Below, one piece after another: positions 1 through 6,916 of a DNA stretch of 15,142 nt. The number at the start of each line of letters is the position of its first letter. Within the stretch, counting starts at the first letter, position 1. The notes beneath the pieces were generated by a model that was not told where the DNA came from, made no database searches, and saw only the letters and a list, made by a program, of their open reading frames with translations. Source of the DNA: Patescibacteria group bacterium (GTDB lineage Bacteria > Patescibacteria > Microgenomatia > Daviesbacterales > UBA10151); NCBI GenBank assembly GCA_023380995.1, contig JAMCTD010000063.1, positions 1 to 15,142 on the forward strand, written 5' to 3'. Made by a program: the position numbers and the translations under genes.

Positions 1-797
1 CTCGGCTCGCTTGCCACTATATCAACCAGTGGCTTTAGGACTTCAAAAACTTTTCCCTCAAGTTGATCTTCCATAAGCCCATAGATTTTTTTGTATTGTT
101 CTGCTTGATTAATCTCAAAATTAAAGCGCTGCACTAAGGATCTTGTCAAAGCCAAACCACCTGTTGCTATTGACCTTGTAAACCAAATCAACCCTTTGGA
201 CACAGCTGCAAAATCTGTAGTGGTAGCACCAAGATGTATGATTAAAGTACTCGGGGAAAAAGGGTTATTTCCCACTAAAGACCTTGTAACTGCTATTGTT
301 TCTGTTTCCAAGGCCTTTGGCCTCAATCCCGCCATTTCTAACACTCTTATGTATTTTGCGATTACACGCTTGGGGGAGGCAATTACCAATACCACTGTCC
401 TGGCATTTTTATCTTTACTGTCAGACCGCACTAAAACCTGCCAATTTAAATTTACATCTGCTAAAGACATGGGGATAAATTCTTCTGCAGCATACCTGAT
501 AGTTGAAGCAAGTTCGTTATCGGTAAGATAAGGCAAATCATCAATAATTCTGGTAAAAACCTTTGATTCGGGAAGGGCAGCAATAACATCCTTACTCTCA
601 ATTTTGGTTGCTCCCAAAAGCTTTTTTATCGTACCAGCTAAATCTTCAAGATCAGTATCAGCATCAGATATCATTCCAGGTTGTGGAGAAACTATGGAAC
701 CTAAAGAAGCAAGCTTATATTGCTCTTTATCTTTTATGAGCGATACTACTTTAATCGAGGAAAAACCAATATCTAAACCAACTGTGATTTTTGCCAT
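1..797 (-). CDS. pilM: PilM, type IV pilus actin-like inner-membrane assembly protein (C-terminus beyond window)
   Basis: The frame from the ATG at 797 runs without a stop to the window edge, giving 265 codons. The protein opens with MAKITVGLDIGFSSIKVVSL, the phosphate-1 loop of the FtsA/PilM actin-like fold. Residues 154-166 (EMAGLRPKALETE) fit the linker usual in PilM, and residues 186-199 (IIHLGATTTDFAAV) form the second nucleotide-binding loop. PilM is a cytoplasmic ATP-binding protein that binds the N-terminus of PilN and joins the PilN/PilO platform to PilB and PilC. No SD site is visible, and two small inverted repeats lie just upstream. pilM is usually followed by pilN and pilO, which would lie off the left edge. 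The family assignment is firm; the exact partner is inferred. Confidence 0.92.
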   Translation of the reverse strand, partial: MAKITVGLDIGFSSIKVVSLIKDKEQYKLASLGSIVSPQPGMISDADTDLEDLAGTIKKLLGATKIESKDVIAALPESKVFTRIIDDLPYLTDNELASTIRYAAEEFIPMSLADVNLNWQVLVRSDSKDKNARTVVLVIASPKRVIAKYIRVLEMAGLRPKALETETIAVTRSLVGNNPFSPSTLIIHLGATTTDFAAVSKGLIWFTRSIATGGLALTRSLVQRFNFEINQAEQYKKIYGLMEDQLEGKVFEVLKPLVDIVASEP

Positions 798-805
798 ATG
801 AGCAG

Positions 806-835
806 GAGCTAGAAACTAGCTCTAGAATTATTCTA
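806..835. repeat. Two adjacent small inverted repeats in the pilM leader
   Basis: A 7-bp perfect inverted repeat (806-812 with 816-822, GAGCTAG/CTAGCTC, 3-nt loop) sits next to a 5-bp one (823-827 with 831-835, TAGAA/TTCTA, 3-nt loop). In pilM mRNA the first hairpin would end 8 nt before the start codon. There is no U-tract, so these are not a standard terminator. They may tune translation or mRNA ends between the PilX-like gene and pilM, but that is a guess. Confidence 0.5.
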
Positions 836-846
836 AAACAAACTAC

Positions 847-874
847 ACCCTAAACGCCATACCCTAAACCCTAT
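847..874. repeat. Two 14-bp tandem units containing ACCCTAAAC
   Basis: Two neighbouring 14-bp units (847-860 and 861-874) match at 12 of 14 positions and both begin ACCCTAAAC. The second unit supplies the TAG stop codon of the giant PilX-like gene (871-873). It looks like simple sequence growing from the intergenic region into the gene end. No function is evident. Confidence 0.5.
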
Positions 875-2676
875 TTTACCTGGTATGTTCCTTTAGTTAA
901 AGAGTAAGTCCCTCCTGGCCCTGAAGAGAAAAGGATAGAGGCTAAACCTGTCTGGTAATCTATCAGCGAATCATTCGTAATTTCTATTTTCCATGCTGTT
1001 ATTTCTTTAAAATTATTATTATTGCCCGGCTCGATAATCCCTTTATCCGCGTAAAAAACTCCGGTATTCGATCCATTTCCAATTTTTACAGCATCGAGAT
1101 TATTTGTCCTTGAATCAAAAGTAGTAAGTAATACCAGAATACTGTTTCCTATTCCTGTACCTAAAAATTTGTTGGTGTTGCCATTAAGTTTAGCTTGGCC
1201 TTCAATAACAATGATCCCGGAACCAGTTCCGTATGAAGAATCCAGCGTAAAGGTATTACTATTACCCATGGACAAACTGCCCGTTATCCAAATTGGGGTT
1301 TGTATTATAATATTGCAATTATTTTGCAAATCTAAATTTCCTGCATATTTACCAGGCCCCCAAGGTATCAACGAACCACAAACTGGTTGAGATAGTGGGC
1401 CTGCTAATTCTGCCTCACTCTTCCAGGAAGCGATGTTAGCTTCAGAAATAGGAAAACCTTGCGGAGATGGATCATCTGAACCAGAATGACAGTGAGAATT
1501 CGGACAAGAACTTCCCCCAACAGTACTATTACTAATAGTTTGATAGTAAGCATCTCCTCCTATTTCTAACCCTTCTATGGTATTTGCATGAGCATCTCCT
1601 GCAATTACACTATTATTTCCCCCATTTAGAACATTAATAGTCCCGCCCATATATGCCCTGAAGCTTAAATCTCCTGTAATAGTATTCCAGATAGGGCTGC
1701 CTGCGCTCCAGTTAGGAGACCATTTTGGTTGTCCGCTGTTATAACTTTGAGCTAAATCATTTTGCCAAGACCAGTAATTGGTTGAATCAGCAGACGTATC
1801 AATTACTATCCAATATGTTTTACTTGTTGAGAGAGTAGGATTGCTTGAAAAAGTGACATCTATCCAATCGGTTACTGGATATTCCCCGGTAACCAAACTG
1901 CTAAAAAGAGTTCCTGTAGCAAGAACCTCAGTTTTTTTCGGCTTTCCGCCATCATCACCCATAATCCTGACCGTTACATCAGGAGGATTGCCAATTTTTT
2001 TAATTTTTAGTGAAACTTTTCTTATCTTATCTGTTATCGAAGGCTTAAAACTCATGCCCACATCCAACCTATCCTGGCCATTAATGTTTCTTCCAAAAAG
2101 GTAATCTGTGCAATTTGCTCCATCACAATCAGTTTGTTGATTAGCTGTAGGCGCAATTCCTGCTGCTACCCAAACACTCCCCGTTACATTATTACCTTCA
2201 TCCATAACCACACTTCCATTTGAATAAATATTTCCTATAACTGTATTATTGTTACCAAGCCTAAAGCCTCCTTCACCAACCTGTATCCCGTATTTAAAAG
2301 AAACGCCTGTTCCCCGGGAAGCACTTACTTTAATTGTTCTTTTAACTTTTGCTTTTTCTTTATTGGGTATATATCCTATTACTTCAAGTAGCTTGGATGA
2401 AGCATCTACTGAAGTAACATTTACGGAATACGAACCACCGCCTAAAACAGTTTCAGATTCTCCATTATAGCTGCCGCCCGTTGCGTTTAAAGAAGCCAGC
2501 GCCTTATCTACCCCTGCTTCTGCTAAAGCTGTTGCTTGTTCTGCGTTAGTAGTATATACGGCATTTTGAAAATAAACCTGTGCCCCTGCAACCACAAAAA
2601 GCACAGTAAAAAGGACTATTGCCAAAGCAATAGAAGCCAGAATTAATATTTGTCCTGACTGTCTTTTTTTAATCAT
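871..2676 (-). CDS. Giant PilX-like minor pilin with beta-helix-like stalk and beta-sandwich-like insert
   Basis: 601 residues. The N-terminus is a class III prepilin leader (MIKKRQSG, cleavage expected after Gly8) followed by a hydrophobic helix and the PilX-type stretch ATALAEAGVDKALASL. Residue 5 of the mature chain is Leu, not the usual Glu. Residues about 130-175 and 345-575 are rich in short G-N-N-N/G-N-x-N motifs in beta-rich sequence (for example GNNNTVIG, GGNNSVIAG, GNSNTFTL), which suggests a beta-solenoid. Between them, residues about 190-345 form a different, Trp/Tyr-rich block that resembles extracellular carbohydrate-binding-like beta-sandwich domains (segments KVSLKIKKIGNPPDVTVRI and SKTYWIVIDTSAD). 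Two C-x4-C pairs (Cys184/189, Cys391/396) flank the insert. It overlaps the upstream PilW-like gene by 8 bp, and a GGAGG lies 12 nt before the ATG. It is probably a pilus-tip or surface adhesion subunit; the ligand is unknown. Confidence 0.8.
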   Translation of the reverse strand: MIKKRQSGQILILASIALAIVLFTVLFVVAGAQVYFQNAVYTTNAEQATALAEAGVDKALASLNATGGSYNGESETVLGGGSYSVNVTSVDASSKLLEVIGYIPNKEKAKVKRTIKVSASRGTGVSFKYGIQVGEGGFRLGNNNTVIGNIYSNGSVVMDEGNNVTGSVWVAAGIAPTANQQTDCDGANCTDYLFGRNINGQDRLDVGMSFKPSITDKIRKVSLKIKKIGNPPDVTVRIMGDDGGKPKKTEVLATGTLFSSLVTGEYPVTDWIDVTFSSNPTLSTSKTYWIVIDTSADSTNYWSWQNDLAQSYNSGQPKWSPNWSAGSPIWNTITGDLSFRAYMGGTINVLNGGNNSVIAGDAHANTIEGLEIGGDAYYQTISNSTVGGSSCPNSHCHSGSDDPSPQGFPISEANIASWKSEAELAGPLSQPVCGSLIPWGPGKYAGNLDLQNNCNIIIQTPIWITGSLSMGNSNTFTLDSSYGTGSGIIVIEGQAKLNGNTNKFLGTGIGNSILVLLTTFDSRTNNLDAVKIGNGSNTGVFYADKGIIEPGNNNNFKEITAWKIEITNDSLIDYQTGLASILFSSGPGGTYSLTKGTYQVK

Positions 2677-3241
2677 TTCTCAAATTTGCCTCCGAGGTAG
2701 CTATATTTATTTCATAGCTTATACCGTTTCTTTGTTTTAAAGTTAAAGTAGCTACTACTTTAGTTGCGCTTATTGGAGCAACCTCAATGGGGGGAGTAGC
2801 AGAGTTAAAATACTTAAAAACTAAACTGTCTGAAGATGTTGAGAAAATCCGGTCTTGCGCTTTTCTGAAACTTGCAGGATCAGGAAAAGCTTTAAAATAA
2901 AGAATTTTGTTATCTATAAAAAAAACAAAAAAATCATAGGTATCGGAAATTATATTACCTGAGGAATCTATTGATGCTACTTTTAAAACAAGTTGATTTA
3001 AGCCTGTTGTGTAGGTTGTAGAACCATTAGTATAGTGGTCAGCAACTGCACTTGCTTGTTTAATGCTTCCTCTGATTTCTGCAAGCGCATCATTAATATT
3101 TAAGCCCTCCTGCACCTTGGAGGATTGATGAGAAAATATCCCGGCGCTATTTACTATTATTACAACCAATAGGATTCCGGTTATAGCGGTAATCCCCATG
3201 GCAATAAGGAGCTCAATTAAGGTCAAGCCTCTCTGCTTCAT
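2669..3241 (-). CDS. PilW/GspJ-like minor pilin (second V-W-X set)
   Basis: 190 residues. The prepilin leader is MKQRG, followed by LTLIELLIAMGITAI, so cleavage is expected after Gly5 with Glu at mature position 5. The stretch ALAEIRGSIKQASAVA after the helix matches the PilW/GspJ pattern, in which an N-terminal helix is followed by a beta-rich head. There are no cysteines, unlike the PilW-like protein at 4635-5360. The ATG shares a 4-bp ATGA overlap with the upstream PilV-like gene and follows a strong AGGAGG 9 nt before the start, so it should be both coupled and well initiated in its own right. The role is inferred as part of a minor-pilin priming or tip complex with its two neighbours. 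Confidence 0.82.
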   Translation of the reverse strand: MKQRGLTLIELLIAMGITAITGILLVVIIVNSAGIFSHQSSKVQEGLNINDALAEIRGSIKQASAVADHYTNGSTTYTTGLNQLVLKVASIDSSGNIISDTYDFFVFFIDNKILYFKAFPDPASFRKAQDRIFSTSSDSLVFKYFNSATPPIEVAPISATKVVATLTLKQRNGISYEINIATSEANLRND

Positions 3242-3717
3242 TGGTTAATTCCTCCTTCTCCAATCATGGCATTTAAAGTTGTAGTTTGAGTTTTATTATT
3301 ACTTATCCAGGAAATCGTAACCATAATTTGTTTTAAGTGTTCCCCGTTGGTACAAATAGTTGGATCGCAATTAATCCACATTCCGGGCTCTGTCTCTTTT
3401 CCCACTACTACTGTACCACTACCTTGAGGCAATAAACTTAAACGCGGATCACTAACAGGCACACTACCAATCGTTAAATTATCATAGTTTATTGTCCTTT
3501 TGTCTTCAATCTGTTTAACAGCTATCTCTCTTGCTAAACTCAGGTGCTTACTTGCATTAATTAAAACTAAGGCATTCGGAATATTCGCAATAAGAAGCAC
3601 TATAGAACCCATAATCACTATAACCAGCAGATATTCAACAAGAGAAAAACCGTTTTCTGAAAAAAATTGCTTTTTCTTATGCAAATTAATTTTTAAAAAA
3701 AACCATTTATTTGGCAT
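3238..3717 (-). CDS. PilV/GspI-like minor pilin with long leader (second V-W-X set)
   Basis: 159 residues. The leader is unusually long and basic (23 residues, ending FSENG), then FSLVEYLLVIVIMGSIVLLI, with Glu at mature position 5. The segment SLAREIAVKQIEDKRTINYD is the usual PilV follow-on, in which residues after the helix read A-x-x-x-x-x-Q-I-E. The C-terminal strand IMVTISWISN parallels ITVIVRWTDQ of the other PilV-like protein in this locus. Two cysteines (NCDPTIC) could form a disulfide. No clear SD precedes the ATG; the gene follows the shorter PilX-like gene by 11 bp, so reinitiation or coupling is likely. Function is inferred from family and gene order. Confidence 0.78.
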   Translation of the reverse strand: MPNKWFFLKINLHKKKQFFSENGFSLVEYLLVIVIMGSIVLLIANIPNALVLINASKHLSLAREIAVKQIEDKRTINYDNLTIGSVPVSDPRLSLLPQGSGTVVVGKETEPGMWINCDPTICTNGEHLKQIMVTISWISNNKTQTTTLNAMIGEGGINQ

Positions 3718-3728
3718 CTTAAGCTTAA

Positions 3729-4586
3729 TTACTTATTTATTTGACCAACAGAAAAAACACCATAGTCAAAATATTGCGGCACCACTCCTTCGAGCCTAAA
3801 AACCCTTACAACCCTTTGCGTATTACCTGAAATACCTACAGAAGTAAGCTGCTTCGCCTGTATAGGAAGCACTCCTGAAGTAGGTCTTACTGCAAACGGC
3901 TGGGCTGTATTGTTATAAAGCAAGCGGGCACGCAGTAATATCAATTTACTTAAACAAGTAGAATTACCACATAAGTAAGTTGAACTTACATCTATACTTT
4001 GTTGGCACATAAAGGTTTTAGGGGTCGGAGATAGAGAAGTAGAGATGGCTGGAGATGAGGGACATGTAGTTACTGCGGTAAAACCATTACTTCTTGTATT
4101 AGCATCCTGGTCCAGCAGATATTTTTTGCTTTGATAAGCATTTAAACTATCCTGATATACTACTGTTATTTCTATTGCAGGTTTATTTATGCCTGTTATC
4201 CCTGGCTCCCCCCAGTAAATATCCAAAGTGCCACCTGCGTATGCAACTGCTAAATCGCTCGGCCTGGCCAGCCAAACTTGAGCCAGTTCTTCTTTTACAA
4301 GTGGCAGATATTCTAAGGCTTGGGTTGCAGCAGGAGCATCCTCCACTTGCACTTTATCGATTGTTGAATTATTACCTAAATCAATAGGAACACTGATGGA
4401 AGCGCCGGATTGTATGGCTTTCTCTATCCCGGCCTCTGCTGCTGAAAAAGCTCTTGATGATTGTTCCACTTGAGTAGAAGTTGAAATATCAGATAACGAG
4501 TGCTGAATAATTGAGACACCAATTGCTAAAGCCACTGTCATTACCAAAATTAATATTAAAATTACCTGTCCTTTTTCGTTTACCAT
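3729..4586 (-). CDS. PilX/GspK-like minor pilin (first H-V-W-X set)
   Basis: 285 residues. The N-terminus MVNEKG plus QVILILILVMTVALAIGV is a prepilin signal with cleavage expected after Gly6. Mature position 5 is Ile instead of Glu. The stretch SRAFSAAEAGIEKAIQSG is the conserved PilX motif. The remainder is a beta-rich extracellular head with four cysteines (TTC, FMC, and the C-x4-C in LCGNSTCL), probably disulfide-bonded. In type II secretion GspK, the tip subunit, also lacks Glu5, which fits this protein capping the pilus. No SD is seen; the sequence before the ATG is A-rich and a promoter-like TTGACA lies 39 bp upstream. Confidence 0.8.
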   Translation of the reverse strand: MVNEKGQVILILILVMTVALAIGVSIIQHSLSDISTSTQVEQSSRAFSAAEAGIEKAIQSGASISVPIDLGNNSTIDKVQVEDAPAATQALEYLPLVKEELAQVWLARPSDLAVAYAGGTLDIYWGEPGITGINKPAIEITVVYQDSLNAYQSKKYLLDQDANTRSNGFTAVTTCPSSPAISTSLSPTPKTFMCQQSIDVSSTYLCGNSTCLSKLILLRARLLYNNTAQPFAVRPTSGVLPIQAKQLTSVGISGNTQRVVRVFRLEGVVPQYFDYGVFSVGQINK

Positions 4587-4601
4587 TTTTTATTTGTTTT
4601 A

Positions 4602-4630
4602 ATTGTCAGCTGTCCTTTACTCTTTGTCAA
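4602..4630 (-). promoter_or_regulatory. Candidate internal promoter before the PilX-like gene
   Basis: On the minus strand a consensus -35 TTGACA (4630-4625) is followed after 17 bp by GACAAT (4607-4602), which matches TATAAT at four of six positions. It lies in the 48-bp gap between the PilW-like stop and the PilX-like start, leaving a leader of about 10 nt. The -10 is imperfect, so this is a candidate only. Confidence 0.35.
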
Positions 4631-4634
4631 TTGT

Positions 4635-5360
4635 TTACCTTAGGCTTACTGTTGTTTGAAAAGTTACAGGGTCTATTTGACCGGAAGTTGCAGCAGGAGC
4701 TTGGGAACCTGGCCCCAGCTGAAAATTGAGCGTAACATTGGTCTTAAAACCTGCAAGGTTACTGCAATTAAAAGAGCCACCGATAACAGAAACTCCTGTC
4801 TGCTGGTTAGTATCAGTTAGGATATTTGCGAGTGGCATTGGATCAATACCAGCACCAATACCATTGATAATAGTTGAACCACAGATTCTTTGAATAAATA
4901 CAGGATCTGTTTCCAGGTTATTGGTATTTGCATCGATTTGTTTTGCCGGATTATCCCAAATAATACAGCCATTTGCTCCTGTTCCTATGCAACTTGCTGG
5001 TGCCATACCAGAAACAGCTGAAGAAAGAGCAATTCTATATCTGGTATATGTTCCATTTTGCACAACTACAACCGTATCACCCAAACCGCTGCAGCTTGGA
5101 CTGCTGCTATTACAGACTAAATTATCAGCATTTCTAATATTTTTATCCATATTTTCCAAAGCAGACTGTCCATTTTGCTTGATAGCAGAAATTATTTGCG
5201 CTTTATTACTGCCCCGCAGGGTATTGCTAAAAGTTGTTACCATGATTGTCCCGATGATAGCGATAATCGCGATAACTACCAAAACTTCTGCTATGGTAAA
5301 ACCATAATGATCAATCATTTTTGTGTAAATCCGCTTTGTAAAAAAAATTAATCCATTCAT
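4635..5360 (-). CDS. PilW/GspJ-like minor pilin, Cys-rich (first H-V-W-X set)
   Basis: 241 residues. A 20-residue leader ends IDHYG, then FTIAEVLVVIAIIAIIGTI with Glu at mature position 5. The segment GQSALENMDKNIRNADNLVC is the PilW/GspJ follow-on. Six cysteines lie in the head (LVC, PSC, ASC, NGC, RIC, FNC), an even number consistent with three disulfides. The ATG at 5360 overlaps the upstream stop as ATGA and has AGGA 6 nt before it, so I prefer it. The in-frame ATG 14 codons later (MIDHYG) would give a more typical short leader but has no SD. It probably works with the neighbouring H-, V- and X-type subunits. Confidence 0.82.
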   Translation of the reverse strand: MNGLIFFTKRIYTKMIDHYGFTIAEVLVVIAIIAIIGTIMVTTFSNTLRGSNKAQIISAIKQNGQSALENMDKNIRNADNLVCNSSSPSCSGLGDTVVVVQNGTYTRYRIALSSAVSGMAPASCIGTGANGCIIWDNPAKQIDANTNNLETDPVFIQRICGSTIINGIGAGIDPMPLANILTDTNQQTGVSVIGGSFNCSNLAGFKTNVTLNFQLGPGSQAPAATSGQIDPVTFQTTVSLR

Positions 5361-5848
5361 AATTTTCCTAATATTGTGACCAGTTTTGAATCATGAGACC
5401 CGCTTTGATCTGTCCATCTGACAATAACTGTAATTTTTTTTTGGTTGGCTACTACATCTTCTATCAAAAATTGCCTTTGGAAACTTGGAGGAATAGTTTC
5501 AAAGGTAGTACTGTTGCCGCCTGTTAATACGCCTGCTGAATTAAGGTAGAAATAACAATTGTTGGAAGTAGTACAATCGAAAGAAATCCCCCAAAGATCA
5601 CTAAACTTACTGGCAGTAGGATTAGGTGATACACCATAATTGACTGACCCAGACCCGTCCCTATCCCGCAAAATTCTTATTTGTTCAATCCCACCCTGGG
5701 CTAATTTTGTAGCCTGAGCTGAGTTTTTGGAAAAACTGGCGTTTCTAATACTTAAGATAGTCACAATAACTAAAGCCTGAATTACCAAAATACTGACAAC
5801 AATAGCCACTATAACTTCTACTAAACTCTGTCCTTTCTCATTGCACAT
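5357..5848 (-). CDS. PilV/GspI-like minor pilin (first H-V-W-X set)
   Basis: 163 residues from the ATG at 5848. The leader MCNEKG is followed by QSLVEVIVAIVVSILVIQAL, with Glu at mature position 5 and Gln at position 1. After the helix comes AQATKLAQGGIEQIRILRDRD, the PilV pattern. Two further cysteines (DCTTSNNC) sit in the head. I chose 5848 because AGGTGG precedes that ATG by 5 nt; the frame is open to a TTG at 5872, but that lacks an SD and adds an atypical leader. It overlaps the upstream FimT-like gene by 11 bp and the downstream PilW-like gene by 4 bp, so the three are translationally linked. Confidence 0.82.
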   Translation of the reverse strand: MCNEKGQSLVEVIVAIVVSILVIQALVIVTILSIRNASFSKNSAQATKLAQGGIEQIRILRDRDGSGSVNYGVSPNPTASKFSDLWGISFDCTTSNNCYFYLNSAGVLTGGNSTTFETIPPSFQRQFLIEDVVANQKKITVIVRWTDQSGSHDSKLVTILGKL

Positions 5849-6344
5849 AAATTCCACCTTTTTGCTCAACAACTACTGTTTTAGTCCCGTTTACTTTAGT
5901 GCTACTGAGGGTAAATGTTACTCTTGTGCAATTTGCTGCTCCCAAGTCTATTGTTCCGCTGACCGGGGTAAAAGTTACTACTGATGGAACCGGACAGGAA
6001 ATATTATTCCCTGACGCTGATACAGTAATATTTGTGCCCAATGTTAAAGTTTTTTTTGCTGTAAAAGAAGCAGCTCCCGATTCTTTACATTGCAGGTTAA
6101 GAGTTTTTGCATCAGTATAGATAACTTGCCAGGTAGCACCGTATTGCGTACTACATTTTGTATTGGTAGAAGCGCTTGTTTGGGCAGATCTAAGTATGCC
6201 TTGGATATCCGATGTGGCATTTTTAAAATTCTGGTCATCTCCAAAGGATTTATAATTGGCAAAAGTGTAAACTCCTATTAAGGACATAGCGGCTACAACC
6301 ACTAACAACTCAATTAGGGTAAACCCCCGGGCAGCTTGCTTCAT
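5838..6344 (-). CDS. FimT/GspH-like minor pilin (starts the first minor-pilin set)
   Basis: 168 residues. MKQAARG is the leader, followed by FTLIELLVVVAAMSLIGV with Glu at mature position 5. The segment NFKNATSDIQGILRSAQTSA is the characteristic FimT/GspH/FimU follow-on, in which a helix leads into paired beta-sheets. Three cysteines occur in the head (KCS, LQC, SCP) and a fourth near the C-terminus (NCT). In related systems FimU/GspH is the first of the four minor pilins that prime assembly, and here it is also first of the H-V-W-X run. A good promoter-like sequence lies directly upstream and there is no SD. Confidence 0.84.
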   Translation of the reverse strand: MKQAARGFTLIELLVVVAAMSLIGVYTFANYKSFGDDQNFKNATSDIQGILRSAQTSASTNTKCSTQYGATWQVIYTDAKTLNLQCKESGAASFTAKKTLTLGTNITVSASGNNISCPVPSVVTFTPVSGTIDLGAANCTRVTFTLSSTKVNGTKTVVVEQKGGIYVQ

Positions 6345-6352
6345 GTAATTTT

Positions 6353-6381
6353 ATTGTAACCTGTACACAATACACTGTAAA
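6353..6381 (-). promoter_or_regulatory. Promoter for the minor-pilin operon, near-leaderless
   Basis: On the minus strand TTTACA (6381-6376) and TACAAT (6358-6353) are separated by 17 bp, each matching the sigma-70 consensus at five of six positions. Only 8 bp separate the -10 from the ATG of the FimT-like gene, so transcription would start at or within a couple of bases of the start codon. The lack of an SD fits a leaderless or near-leaderless message. Confidence 0.55.
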
Positions 6382-6391
6382 CTATACTGTT

Positions 6392-6916
6392 TTATGGAGG
6401 AGTAAGCGCAAAATTGTAACCACTAGGATAACTGCAACCAGTGGGAGCGTCAGGAACAGGGGAGGGGGGATTGTCTAATTTAGCATAAAGGCAATAACTG
6501 GTGCATCTTGTAGCTGAGGCAGCATTATCACAATCAGAAGGAATTGCTCCATAAAAATAGCGGGAAGTTCCAGTATCCTTAGGCAGGGAATTTAGATAAG
6601 TTTTGAGCGGCGGAGCAGGAGCAGGCGGAGGACTATACAACCCAATCCCGCTGGTAAAGGCAGGAGGGGCAGTATTACCAAGAAGAGTATCCAAACCTTC
6701 ACCACCGGTTGCATTATCACTGGTAATTGGATAAAAACCCTGGTCTGCATAGTATTGTTCTAAAGCAGATTGAATTGTTCTTAAATCTGATTGCCTTTTT
6801 GAATCACGTCCTTGCTTTAACACAATAGAATAAGCTACAAACCCTGTTGAAGTTAACACCACAATAACCATCACAGTGATCATGAGCTCAACTAGGGTAA
6901 AACCATTTTGTCTCAT
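6392..6916 (-). CDS. GspG-like type IV pilin
   Basis: 174 residues. MRQNG is the leader, then FTLVELMITVMVIVVLTSTG with Glu at mature position 5. The segment KQGRDSKRQSDLRTIQSALEQYYADQGFYP is the hallmark of GspG/PilA-like major pseudopilins. Near the end, NSLPKDTGTSRYFYG replaces the usual P-x-D-P loop, and the tail RCTSYCLYAKLDN with two following prolines and a Cys is common in candidate-phyla pilins. Pro-rich stretches (SPPPAPAPPLK, DNPPSPVPDAP) are unusual and may be exposed loops. The ATG overlaps the stop of the frameshifted pilin upstream as ATGA, with a weak AGGA 10 nt away. Whether it is a major or alternative pilin cannot be told from sequence. Confidence 0.85.
   Translation of the reverse strand: MRQNGFTLVELMITVMVIVVLTSTGFVAYSIVLKQGRDSKRQSDLRTIQSALEQYYADQGFYPITSDNATGGEGLDTLLGNTAPPAFTSGIGLYSPPPAPAPPLKTYLNSLPKDTGTSRYFYGAIPSDCDNAASATRCTSYCLYAKLDNPPSPVPDAPTGCSYPSGYNFALTPP

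Noticed and set aside
3720..3729. TTAAGCTTAA palindrome before the second PilV-like gene as an operator
   Set aside because: It is short, A/T-rich and overlaps a stop codon; such palindromes are expected by chance here.
5849..5872. TTG start at 5872 for the PilV-like gene
   Set aside because: The ATG at 5848 has AGGTGG at proper spacing and gives a typical short leader.
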